A stretch of DNA of 64,000 nt from Crotophaga sulcirostris. Its lineage: Eukaryota; Chordata; Aves; Cuculiformes; Crotophagidae. How positions within the stretch are numbered: the first letter of the stretch is position 1; the number at the start of each line of letters is the position of its first letter. A model generated the notes under the pieces. That model did not search any database and was not told the origin of the DNA. It worked only from the letters and a program-made list of their open reading frames with translations. The stretch spans positions 2,232,413-2,296,412 of the forward strand of contig VYZB01000117.1 in the NCBI GenBank assembly GCA_013397455.1, in the 5' to 3' direction. Positions 19,271 to 64,000 of the stretch are shown piece by piece. The translations under genes and the position numbers were made by a program.

Positions 19271-22200
19271 AAATCTACGAAGCTGTATCAACAAATTACA
19301 GAAAACAAATGGCAACACTCTTCAGGACAGCACGTAACTGCCAGCTATGCTTCCTCATTGCACCTACAATTTGATTTTCCAAGATACATAACTCTGAAAC
19401 TTACTCCTCAATTTTTTTTTTTGTTTTAGTTAGGTTTTGTTGGGTTTTTTTCTCTTTTCTTTCACACCTCACTTTCTCAGATGGTCTACTGATAATTCCT
19501 TAAGTAAACTTCATTAAGGAAAAGCACACAATATCTAACCTTTCCCCACTCCACTGTGCACTCCAATTATTCCTGTTGCCCAAAGCCAGGTAATAAAGAG
19601 TTGAAAAAATGCAGTGATCTCTTGGTAGGAGACACTCTGGGGATTCAATACTGGCAGACAGCTGAAGGTCAGCTGAAGATTCAAGTCAGTCAGGCAACTA
19701 TAGACACGCTATTTACTTTAAAATGGAATGACAAAGTTGTCACTTGTAAATGAGATAAGCAATATAAGGGCTCAGTCTTGTTAAGTTCCATGAGAAAACG
19801 TATCAGGAACAGGATGAGGGTCGATACACTTTATCATTTTATAGCACAGAAACAGTGGGATCTAAGCATCTCACAGCTGATGCAGAATTAACTGGTGAAA
19901 TCCAGAAGCAAACCTCTCTGTGACATGCTGACACACAAAAGGTTCAATCCCACTCGCGGCACATGACCGAGAGTTGAGATTTTAGGGTGCCCACAAAGCA
20001 CAGACAAGATCTGCTTTGAGTTAAGCACATGGCAAGCAAAAATGTGCAATTTTTATACATATACTGGCACAAGTGAAGCTTCCTCTGTTCAATGATTTAA
20101 AAACAGGAAAAGCTGATAAATACCAAATGGAGTCCACATTAAATGTATTTTTTTCTGACAGGAAATCTAACAAAGCCCACACAAAGAGCACCAGCCAGGG
20201 GACTGGAAACTCCCCAGCTTGCCCGCTGACCTTTTCACAATTCATGCTTACCAAGCACACTCAAAACACCATAAAAGTGTCAGAAAAGTTTAAATGCATA
20301 TTTCAGGGACAACTCCTAGCCTTGCTCCCAGGTTAGTCCTATCTGTAATCCCTGCTGAGGATTAGATAGCAGTTATTCCAGCAGGTATTTCAGTTGTGCT
20401 TACTGGAGAAGGAAAAAGATAACACTAAAGTAGCCTGGTACAACAGCACATCCAAAATGTGGGGAAAAAAAAAAATAGCTATAATCTGTGCCACATAGAA
20501 GTGAATATGCCCTATTTGTAATGGAAATATGAAGCTCTTCAAAACAACATCGGTAGGTTTGTTGGTTGAAAAGTGGCCACAGGGTTTTAAGATGCATCTG
20601 TTGAGGCAGAACATGGACAAATTAAAGCCACTCCTGTTCTGGGGACGTTTAGATGGGAGGGAGTCGCCAGCCTTCATCCTGTGCTGTGGGTCCCCCTTCT
20701 TAGTGCTGTCACACGCACAGCTCCCAAGACCTTGGCTGGCTCTCGCCAACTTCTCACACCTCCCAGTTCAGGGAACGCCCCTGTCCCGGTTCTAGTCATG
20801 TCCAAAGCCCTCTGATACAGTCAGCTGAAACCAGAAGTCAACTGGAGGGTCCTGGCCACCAATGTTCCCCTTCTGGGGAAGGGGCTGACAGATGTGTTTA
20901 AGGTGGGGGCTCTGCAAGGGGCTGTGCCACAGCTCTGGCTGCAGGCAGAGGCCCCTCGCAGGGAAGTCAGAAGGAAAACCAAGAGAGTATTATTTAACTG
21001 TCACCTTAACGAGTGCTTAATTAGCAGTCTGGCGAGAAAATGCTTCCCTTCAACTTCTTATTTCCCTGAAGGATGAGGCAGCTGGCGCAGCACGGATGGC
21101 ATTTCTGTTCCATAAAGGCATGACAAGCACCTAGCACAGAGCTCTTCCCTTGCTTAAACTTCCCAATGCTCCCTTGGGTTTGCAGACCTTGTCTGGAAAG
21201 CAACACGACGTTACCTTCGCCGTTTTACAAGGACACTCTCAAGCAGAATTGTGTTCCGCATGCCTGCGCAGTGAAACCCCTTCCAAGCCACAGCAACATC
21301 AATAGTGTCTACAGATTTATAACATTGGATGTAGTGGAATATTGTCTGATAAGCAGCCATTTACTCTAGAGCAAAACCCTCTACTTTACACTTTTGGGGG
21401 GAGCTTTGTTAAATTATAAATGAGAACCGAACCAGATTTGGGGGATTTTCCCCTGCTTGGTTATTAGTGAACTTGTTTATTCAGTCGCTCACCATTGCTC
21501 TACAGGAATTGGCTTCTAGAAAGTCACAACTTCAGCAATCCTCCCTGCCATCAGTCAGCTTCATTAGTGTCTACGCCCAATGACTAAGATAATGAAATTG
21601 CAGGCAGCATTATAATTCCACCAAACTTGCTTCTGAGATGCTACGTCCATAGCATAAAGCCCAGTTACTTTTAAATACTAAAAGCCCCTGTAACACTGCT
21701 ATGAAACCACGCACCAGCACGCTGTACTCGAACAGGCAGGATTTCTGTCAGCAGAGTGGTTAATTGTAAAATGAGGAAGCTTGGTTGGATTCGTTGTAAA
21801 CAAAACACGATGCATTAACAGAGTTTTCTACAGTTTCATTTTGAGACATTTAAAGCACCTTTAGTCTGCGTGCACTTATTTAAAAGTTGAGTTACAGCCA
21901 AGGCGCCGCATGAACTGACACTGAATACTCACAATATGAACAACCTCGAGGTTGGGGTTGGTTTTGGTGTTTTGGTTTGGTTTCCCCTCCCATTCTAAAG
22001 GCTATGACAATCTGAGCAGGGAACATAGCATTGTCATTGTTACAGTCTTATGTCAACTTAGCTAAAAAAATAAGCTAAAAAAATATTGCAATACATCATT
22101 TTTGCCTCAAATTCAAAATTACTTCAAGCACCTTCACGTCATTTTCCAGGAAAGTGTGAGAGTTTTCGGCCAATAGTTAAAGTAGGAAAATACTTGTCAT

Positions 22201-25200
22201 GGGAAACAACAGCACACAAACTAAACGAGTGAAGGGGATGGGTTAGAGAGGAGTCGCTGCTGCCGAGTAAACCTGCACAAAAGCAAATGCACCAGATGTG
22301 CCATGTGCCTCACCATTTCCAAGAACTTCTTAATACTTTGCATCAACACAAGCCACATCTACGTCTCAGGAAGACAAAGGGAGCGACGAGCAGCCATCCA
22401 AGGTCACAGTATGGCACCACTAGTTCTCCAGCAAGGAACAACACAGTAAAAATACACTTCCTTTGGGAGCATGTTGGCTGCTTAGTAGTAAAAATTAATC
22501 CATCTGCAGAGGAATAGAGGAGGTAGCCTTTAACTGCATCTGCTGGCTAACTGAAGAGTATTACAGAATTACCTTTTGCACTGATTTGGCCAAGCCATTA
22601 CATTCATCTTAACACTTCAAGGTAAGAAACACCACAGAAAAAGCAACTGAAACACTAAATGAGAAACTGGATTACGTGTCACACCAAGCACGCAACACAC
22701 AAAAATGCCCACATCCTTCGGGTTAAAAGTATCTCAGAGGAAAGCATCTTTCCAGTCATTAACCCTCAGAAACAGGAGGCGAAACTTGCTGTTTGACATC
22801 CTAACGCTAAGCGACAGGGCTGGAGTTTGGGCGTCTCCTGTCCTCAAGGGTTACAGAAGTAAAAGGCAATTCCTGATGGGTAGGAGACTGATGGCTTTCT
22901 CATGTGGGCAATCAGAAAGGCAACACTATCTCTTAGTTCTGAGCACTAAACATCCACTGCACTTGACAATCCCCCACCTGTGAAGGGACAGCGAGCAAGA
23001 CACTGCACCTTGGATCCCAAGTCCCTATTATTCCACTAATTCTGCCAGTTCTTCTTCATATGACACAAGAATTGGATGCTGAAAGAAGCAAGGAAAACAC
23101 TCAACAGCTACAGTTGATAGGCAGGATATTACATTAATGCTAACAGAAATATCAAAGATCGGCATTTGAGCGTTGCACAGACAACACACCCACCTGTAGT
23201 TTAAAAACTGCCTTTGTATCTTTACAGTGTCAGAGAAATGTGCATAGAGGAGGAAGAAATAGTTTATAAATACAGTTGAACCCTAAATATCTCCACTGTA
23301 ATAAAACAGCTGTGCCCTTGGATTCACACCAGAACACAAACAGAAAGTACAACAACATTTAAAACCAAAGCTCGTATCTCAATACTGTAAAATACGTTAA
23401 TATTCCAAAAAAATACAAGACCAAAAAGGAATGGCATCCACAGCCTTTCAGGATTTGCTATACGTAGCGCTATTTACAGTATTTTCAAACAACTACAGCA
23501 GATGCAAAATAGAAGTCTTACAGTAAAAAGGGAAGTTAAAAAAAATAAATCAGTGCAATTACCTTCTGCTTGATGTTCACCTTAGAAAAGATGGCAAGTT
23601 TGCATCAAGAAGCATGTTACCAAATGTAATACAGAAGTAAAAAATAACGTACTGGGTTGCATTAGAAATTGAGGAAGCCACACTGGCAGGACAAACACAC
23701 AAAAAGAAATGTGACTGTAGGCGAAGTGTATTAAAAAATAGGAAAAAAAAATCTGTATTATATTGGTATCGAGTGTGAAAAATACTGAGTGAGAACTTTT
23801 AATTTTTACATTCGTTTACTTAATGTGTAAAAGATCTCTTAGGAAAAAAAAAAATAAAGTCCCTTATGGACTGTCTGTGCCACCAGAGATGCCTACTGGA
23901 TTACGTCAAGATGTCCATCTACATCTCCAACAGTCCGGGTCCTGCATTTCTAGTTCTTGTAGTTTTGAATAAGCCTGACTTGTAGAACTAACCTGTTCTC
24001 ACCTCAAAATATCACTATTCTTCCTCAAAAAGAAACAATCTGCATGCACACTGAAGAGCAATCAATTTACTAAACTTGGCCAGGGGGCTGCTGACACAGA
24101 CTTCCTCCTATCCTTGCGCTCAGTTAAGTTTTAGAGGTCTGCTGGCACCAGACAGACTGGGGGCTCTGCAGAGGAGTCCACTGTGTTTGAGGAATTTACT
24201 GCTGCAGTACAGGAATCAGCATTGGTAGCAACGCACAAAGCCCTCCAGATCACAACTTTCTATTTAATAGAAAGTCTTCGCACCAACACACATATTAATC
24301 TCCAAATAAAAGTTTCGGAAGCACCTTAACTCGGTTAGAAACTTCAATCTTTCCAGAAAGTAACCTGGGCACACAAAAACCCAAACCCACACACCTACGC
24401 GTCAAAAGTTTCAACTTTAAAATCCTTGTGGAAATATTCTCTCTCGTCTTACTTATAAAAATGATCTCCTAACATCTGAATACAACTTGTTTAACGCGGA
24501 CAACAGCTGCAGGACTTATGGATAGAGTCAGAATTAAGACTAAACCTTCGCAACCTTTTTGCTTTTACAATCAGGGAACATTGCCTGGAGGTCTGGATGA
24601 AGATCAAAAACATTTAATATGGATTTCTTGTTCTAAGCGTAAAGGTTTCCTGTAAATTTTCCGATTTTGTTTACTAGCTCCAACAGATTAAGACACAAAA
24701 CCTTTCTCTGACAACTGCCCCAGCAGCTGATGGACCTGGAAACAAGGAAATTCATAGTCCAAAACTTCTGTAACATGAAGATCATCGATTGTAATTCAGC
24801 AACCCAGATTTGGTTGTTGAAATATCTGAACCCAAACCAAGCCAAAACAAGGAGTTCTAATAAACACAAGTGATCTCACTCTGTACATCAGTAAATCCAC
24901 ATGAACTGAGGGTTAGGATTGCATAGGGTTATCTTGAATGCCAAACTCATCCAAGGCAGAGCCAAATCCACCTACTTCCAACACCTTGTCTTAAGGACTG
25001 ACTCAACTCTTTCTTGGGTTCTAGAAGAAGTGGAGTGGGCATGTTATAATATTCAGCCACTGGAGCAGAAATTTCCAAAACTAAGGATACCTAATTATTG
25101 CCTTATGTCTTTCTTTTTATGTAGGAGATAACTTTTAAGTATTTTATCTTTGTCGATATTATTTTTCACCTCCCAACATGAGCACTTTGCTCTTGCTGCT

Positions 25201-28200
25201 GCTGGTTTTGGGGGGTTTGCTACAGAACAGCGTGCTTTGGAAGAGCCCTCTGGAGAGCTCTGGTCCAGTGCCCTGCTCAAGGCAGGTCCAGTGAGCTGAG
25301 ACTGTGTAGGGACCTGTCCAGCCAAGTTTGAGTCTCTCTGAAGACAGAGATTCTACAACCTGTTTCAATCTTTGTATGTTTTTGTTTCAATAGTGTTACT
25401 ATTTCCATTAAAAGACCTCACGAGAGAGTTAATCCATAGCAGGCAACTCATTAATCTCTGTTCTTCTCTCAAGGACCTCCTTTAAAACACAAGAAATACT
25501 GCAGTACTGGCAGTGGTCAGTTTGACCATCACACAGCTCACATCTGCAAAGGGAATAAGAGATTTTTGTCTCCAGGGTGCAATTACGAAGTTTTCAGACT
25601 GCAAAGCACCAGGACCGCCTGCACCGATGGCCAATTTCAAGCACAAGGTCATTGCCAGGAACATAATGGAGAGCAAGAGGAATGCAAGGGATAGGGTCCG
25701 GCCCAGCACTCTTTTGGGACAGGAGTCACACAACTCCTTTGCAGGAGCTGAAAAAATAAACCCAGCTGCCAGAAGGTAACATACATTTGGTTATTGCTGG
25801 CCTGAGCTGCATAGTGACTTAGTGGTTACAGCTGTCAGCCTCAGTTGTGACTTCAACAGGAGGAATGTGGGTGAGATGAAGACATCTTGAGCTTTGTGTT
25901 TACCTGAGATATTGCTGTTGTTACAAGACACTTGGGAGGTAAGAAACTAAAACAAGAGTAGGTTTTTAGGTGCCAGTGGTGGGTTTTGTTGACAGGAGAC
26001 ATTTTTTAATAAGTTATTTATATTAAGAATATTCCCGGAAGGGCCGCTGCTGGACTTAAGCACACTATACTTTTCAAAGTACATATTTAGTCAATATTTT
26101 TTTTTAGAAAAATGCTTTAAATTATTCACTACTTAACCACTTGCAGGGGTGGAAGGGGAGGGGAAAGCAGGGATAAATCAAGCCATAAAGAATTAGCAAT
26201 ATTAGAGGCTTAAAAAGATCTGTAAGAGGTAAAAATGTCCCTAGCCTGAAATGCATACAACCATCCCAAGTTCTTCACACTCAGGGAAAGGAAGCTACAC
26301 AAAATTTCTGTTCATTCCCAGAGGATACACAGGCAACAGCTACTCTGAGATTAAACGTCTGCCTAATACACCTTTTCTCACAAAAAACGAGCTGTGATGA
26401 TTATGCCAGCCCTAAGAATACATCCCAAATAGGATGCAAGGAAGTCCCACAGTCTGCTTCACAAATAAGATTTGAGGTCAACACAGATTGTGTCCCCTCT
26501 CCCCCATCTGACCACCTGTATAAGGTCATTTAGTCCAGATCTGTGCAGTGAGGAAAGAAGAAGATGAATTTCACATCCAAGAGGTCTCTGCATAATGAAG
26601 AGCAAATAAACTAAACGCCATCTTAAAATGATTGAACTTTTTCCTATCTTGTTAAGAATAATTCATATAAAAAAATAATTCTGATATAAAACTCTGCCGA
26701 ATTAAAATCTTCACTGAAATCGAAAACCTCTCAAGCAAATGTGCAGAGAAGTGCAGCATCCCCACCACAACGAGGTTTGGCAGTTTAGCAGTACTGGAAG
26801 GAGGTATGTACAGCCTGACTGGAACACAGACAGACAGACAATGCGACCTGGAATTTGCTTTCTGTTACACCAGTATAATTTAAAATCTGAATTTACATAA
26901 CTATGACCAAGAAAAAAATCTGACCCAGCAGCCGCATCACTGAATTAGAATAACACAATTAAACTATTAACAGATTTAACATTGTTATTTCACCTGAACA
27001 ACCAACACACTGCTACAAGGTGAAGATCTGAACTTGCACAAAGTTATGTACCTAAAATTCTTTATGCAGCAAAGGTTGGGCATTTTCTAGCTTATTCAAC
27101 AGCAGCCAGTTATAATCTATCTGCTATATGGCACAGAGCTCGGTATCGGTTAAAGCTACTTGCCCGTCTCAGTGGCCAGAGGTAAATGTATTCAAACAGT
27201 GACTGAGCATCTGCTAAGAGAAAAGGGAAAAAATGGAGCAAAATGAACCAGTGGAAGAGAACGAAGTTGTAAAAACCTGCCTCTCGGCATGTTATTTCAG
27301 TTATCCTATGAAAAATAAACAACATCAAGTCAGCATAAACAAGCTTCCTGGGCTTTTTCCATTTTCTTCTAAACCTGCTTGGGGCATCGTAATTAGTGCA
27401 ATGGTTTACATATGTATTATGGTTTTTTTATGAACCCAGTGTGCAAACTAACAGAAGCGTTTGTCTAATAATTATCAGTTTTAATTAATGCTTCTCCAAA
27501 GAGAAAGGCAAAACTCTCACATTTACTATTGACCTCATGCATAATAAAGAGAGTTTTGCCTCTCTTCGTAAGTAAACTTCAGTTTCTTAAGATTTATCTT
27601 TACTGCATAGATTCTCTGACTTTTGTCTAAATTAGAGTGAGCTACTCTCTGCTATTAGAGCTCCTGCTTCACCAATATTCAACATATAAATAAAATACAA
27701 TTGGTTTGTGCTTGAATGAACATAGAACGTTGGTCTCGTGTGCGTCTCTGAACGGCACAGGTAGAACCTGCTATGTTGTGTGCACGCTTAAAGAGCCTTT
27801 CTACTGATTACAAGCGACAAAATATACACTGTATGGATCTCTGAACTCTCACATCAAAGTTGATTGCATATTTTTGCATTTGAATAGTAATGTCCCCGCG
27901 ATAAGGTTTTAATTTCTAAATCCAAAGCATTCTCGATATGTTAACAGAAGTATAATGAGCACTCCTTAGTAAATAAAAATAAATAATAGCATCTAGTCTA
28001 TCACATTAATACTGTGAAACATATATAAAATTTACATTAACTCAAACAACAGTGAAAAAGGATTGTACTGTATTTATCACCACAGACCCGTATTCTTTAG
28101 AGACTTTGGAAAGGAAGCATCACAGTCCTGTATGACAAATTCTAAAGTTAGCTGTCAGTATGATTTAAAAAAAAAACTCTTTAGAAATCTTTTTTTTTTG

Positions 28201-28951
28201 TTTAAATGGCACATTTTCTTTCGCCAATCTAACTGGACATATTAAAAGCATAGGTACGAGGTTCATTCTTTTTTAAAATTCTTCTTTAGTCTATGAAAAA
28301 GATTTTCAAATGCAGCACAATAAAAAACATTCAAGAACAAGCTTCAGAAAATACATTTGCCCTTAGACACACAGAGGAGAATCTTTGTAAGAGAGCTGAA
28401 AACCAGAATCTTGTCACTCTCTTTTGAAAATAAAAGTTTTGTAAATGCATCTAGAATAATCAAGGCTTTGTAAGCAGTCAAAAAATGCTTTGCTTTCCTT
28501 GGTATTAACAGCTAATTCACAGCATTTGAGCCCATCAAACTTTAGTATGAATTAGATCTTTCCAAATTATTGAAAGCAATTCAATGAATAGAGAACTGAA
28601 TGAGGAATTTTGTGGATTGGGTGGTTGGTTTGTTTTTTTTTTTCTCCCCTAAGCCCTGAGTTCACAGCTCTTGATTTCATTGTAAAATATGGGTCTGTTT
28701 TATACCAAGCAGCTTAGAGATTTTTTTGGCAAACCACATTTCCAACAATGGTGGGGTTTGGTACAAGAATGCAGTTCATAATCAAGTCTGAAATTCTGGA
28801 CGGAAGGCTTTCTTGCTAATGGGAAAAAAAATTAAGATGCATCACTCATTGCTGGCTGTCACTGGAGCTCGGGCAACAGTTGGTCTAAGTGCAGCTGGTC
28901 TTGTGTGAATCCAACTCTGTGTTGTACTGAGTCGCTAAACATTAAAACATG

Positions 28952-62923
<33,972 letters not shown>

Positions 62924-64000
62924 CTGAAAAAAAAGAAAGCACATATTAGCCCTCAGGTACATCAAACTGACAGTTCAACAAACATACAGGCTGTTTGACC
63001 AATGCAGTACAGCACGTTTAAACCAGCGACTTTTTTTAAGCAATCTAAAATCTGAAAAAAAAATCCTGCTATCAGGAGTCCATGAATTCAGACTCTTCTC
63101 TCTTCGGGTTTAGAGCACAAGCCTTATGAGGAGCACCTGAGGGAGCTGGGGTTGTTTAGTCTGGAGAAAAGGAGACTGAGGGGAGACCTTACTGCTCTCT
63201 ACAACTACCTGAAAGAGGTTGTAGTGAGGTGAGGGCTGGTCAATCTTCTCCCTGGTAGCGAGTGACAGGACAAGGGGAAATGGCCTCAAGATGCTCCAGG
63301 GGAGATTTAGGTTGGATATTAGGAGGAATTTCTTTACTGAAAGGGTTGTCAAGAACTGGAACAGGCTGCCCAAGGAGGTGGTTGAGTCACCATCCCTGGA
63401 GGTGTTTGAAAGACGAGTAGATGTTGTACTTGGGGACACGGCCTAGTGGGGGACTTAGCAGGGCTGGATAGATGGTTGGACTCAATGAAGGGTCTTTTCC
63501 AACCAAAACCATTCTATGGTTCTGTGATGCTTCCCACGTTAGTTCACCATTTGTTGCATTTCCTAGCTCTGACTACTGACCAAAATCTTAAAATCAGTTG
63601 CATTTTCCTGTACTACAAGTCAGCTGGGCAGGATTTAAAGAGGCCAAGAGGGCACTGCTGGGAAAGCAAGAACCAGATCCTTATTGCAGGGAAGAACCTT
63701 GGTTTCAAAACAGACATAGAAGCAAATTGCCTAACGACGTTTACTGGAGTAATTGTCTATAAAATTGAGCTTCTACCACTTAAACCACTTTGTGATAACA
63801 CTTGGATGAGTTCCATGTATCTCCAGCAAATGCAACGCATGCATTTCAGTTATGAACACGCTGCTCTAATGACCACACCACACAGCTTACTGCAGAGGGG
63901 AGTAGGGCTGCATGTTGAATCTCTCTGACAAACATATTAGAACTAAGCTATACCCTACCGCGTCCCTTAAACAAAAGGCAGAGTGAACACGCTGCTGTAC
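62924..64000 (-). other. AGO2: 3' part of AGO2 intron 1
   Basis: Runs off the right edge of the window. It holds one CR1 copy. Sequence after 63530 shows no exon 1, no CpG island and no promoter. Confidence 0.8.
63115..63530 (+). mobile_element. CR1 LINE 3' end in AGO2 intron 1
   Basis: Reads from gcacaagccttatgaggagc through aggagactgaggggagacct to aaaaccattctatggttctg and tgatg. Antisense to AGO2, about 190 bases upstream of exon 2. Confidence 0.92.

Larger units (their letters stand above)
15815..28951 (-). other. AGO2: AGO2 3' UTR, about 13 kb
   Basis: This is AT-rich, single-copy-looking sequence between the AGO2 stop codon and the distal AATAAA pair. It holds no CR1 copy at all, whereas flanking DNA has one every 1-3 kb, which suggests constraint as transcribed sequence. 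No coding exon is visible and short open frames are noise. It contains T-runs (for example 18038-18053), a TG/CA microsatellite (19217-19270), Pumilio-type sites and let-7 seed matches on the transcribed strand. The extent is inferred, because the sequence alone does not prove a single continuous exon. Confidence 0.75.

Noticed and set aside
15815..28951. A second gene hidden in the 13 kb after the AGO2 stop codon
   Set aside because: All open frames there are under 140 codons without recognisable protein or splice-consistent exons. A long AGO2 3' UTR explains the interval better.
63446..63928. 160-codon plus-strand frame at the right edge
   Set aside because: It starts inside a CR1 3' end and continues into unique intron sequence with no protein similarity I recognise.

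Overview
This is vertebrate nuclear DNA, almost certainly from a bird. It carries about two dozen truncated CR1 LINE copies ending in octamer tails such as ATTCTATG, at least one retroviral LTR, and two single-copy genes whose encoded proteins match vertebrate CHRAC1 and AGO2 (Argonaute 2) nearly residue for residue. The order CHRAC1 (+) then AGO2 (-), tail to tail, is the conserved vertebrate arrangement. I cannot name the species. The window has two assembly gaps (6272-6789 and 33882-34243).

Layout. 1-5560 is repeat-rich intergenic DNA. It holds CR1 fragments, a solo LTR inserted inside an older CR1 reverse-transcriptase fragment, two minisatellites, and an isolated GC-rich island (about 915-1165) that could be the promoter of the neighbouring TRAPPC9 gene or of an unannotated transcript. 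5560-10812 is CHRAC1: a CpG-island promoter with two ZNF143/THAP11-type motifs and a YY1-type motif at the start codon, three coding exons giving a 135-residue histone-fold protein, and a 3' UTR with a poly(A) signal at 10789. 10813-15810 is the convergent intergenic spacer, mostly CR1 and an LTR-like repeat.

From about 15.8 kb to the right edge is AGO2 on the minus strand. A roughly 13.1-kb 3' UTR (about 15815-28951) is followed by coding exons 19 down to 2 (28952-62923). Exon 1 lies beyond the window. All 18 exons keep frame across every junction. They sum to 2561 coding bases, and with the usual 22-base exon 1 this would give 860 residues, one more than human. The slicer tetrad (Asp, Glu, Asp, His), the guide 5'-phosphate pocket and the C-terminal phosphoserine cluster are all present. 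Intron 8 uses a GC-AG splice pair; all other introns are GT-AG.

The two genes are functionally unrelated: CHRAC1 is a nucleosome-remodelling subunit and AGO2 is the small-RNA-guided slicer of RISC. I found no undescribed system. The observations most worth a second look are the GC-AG intron, the CR1-free giant 3' UTR of AGO2, the LTR-in-CR1 nest with its target duplication, the inverted CR1 segment next to it, a low-divergence CR1 subfamily with a different 3' tail, and the ZNF143/YY1 promoter of CHRAC1 bordered by a CR1.
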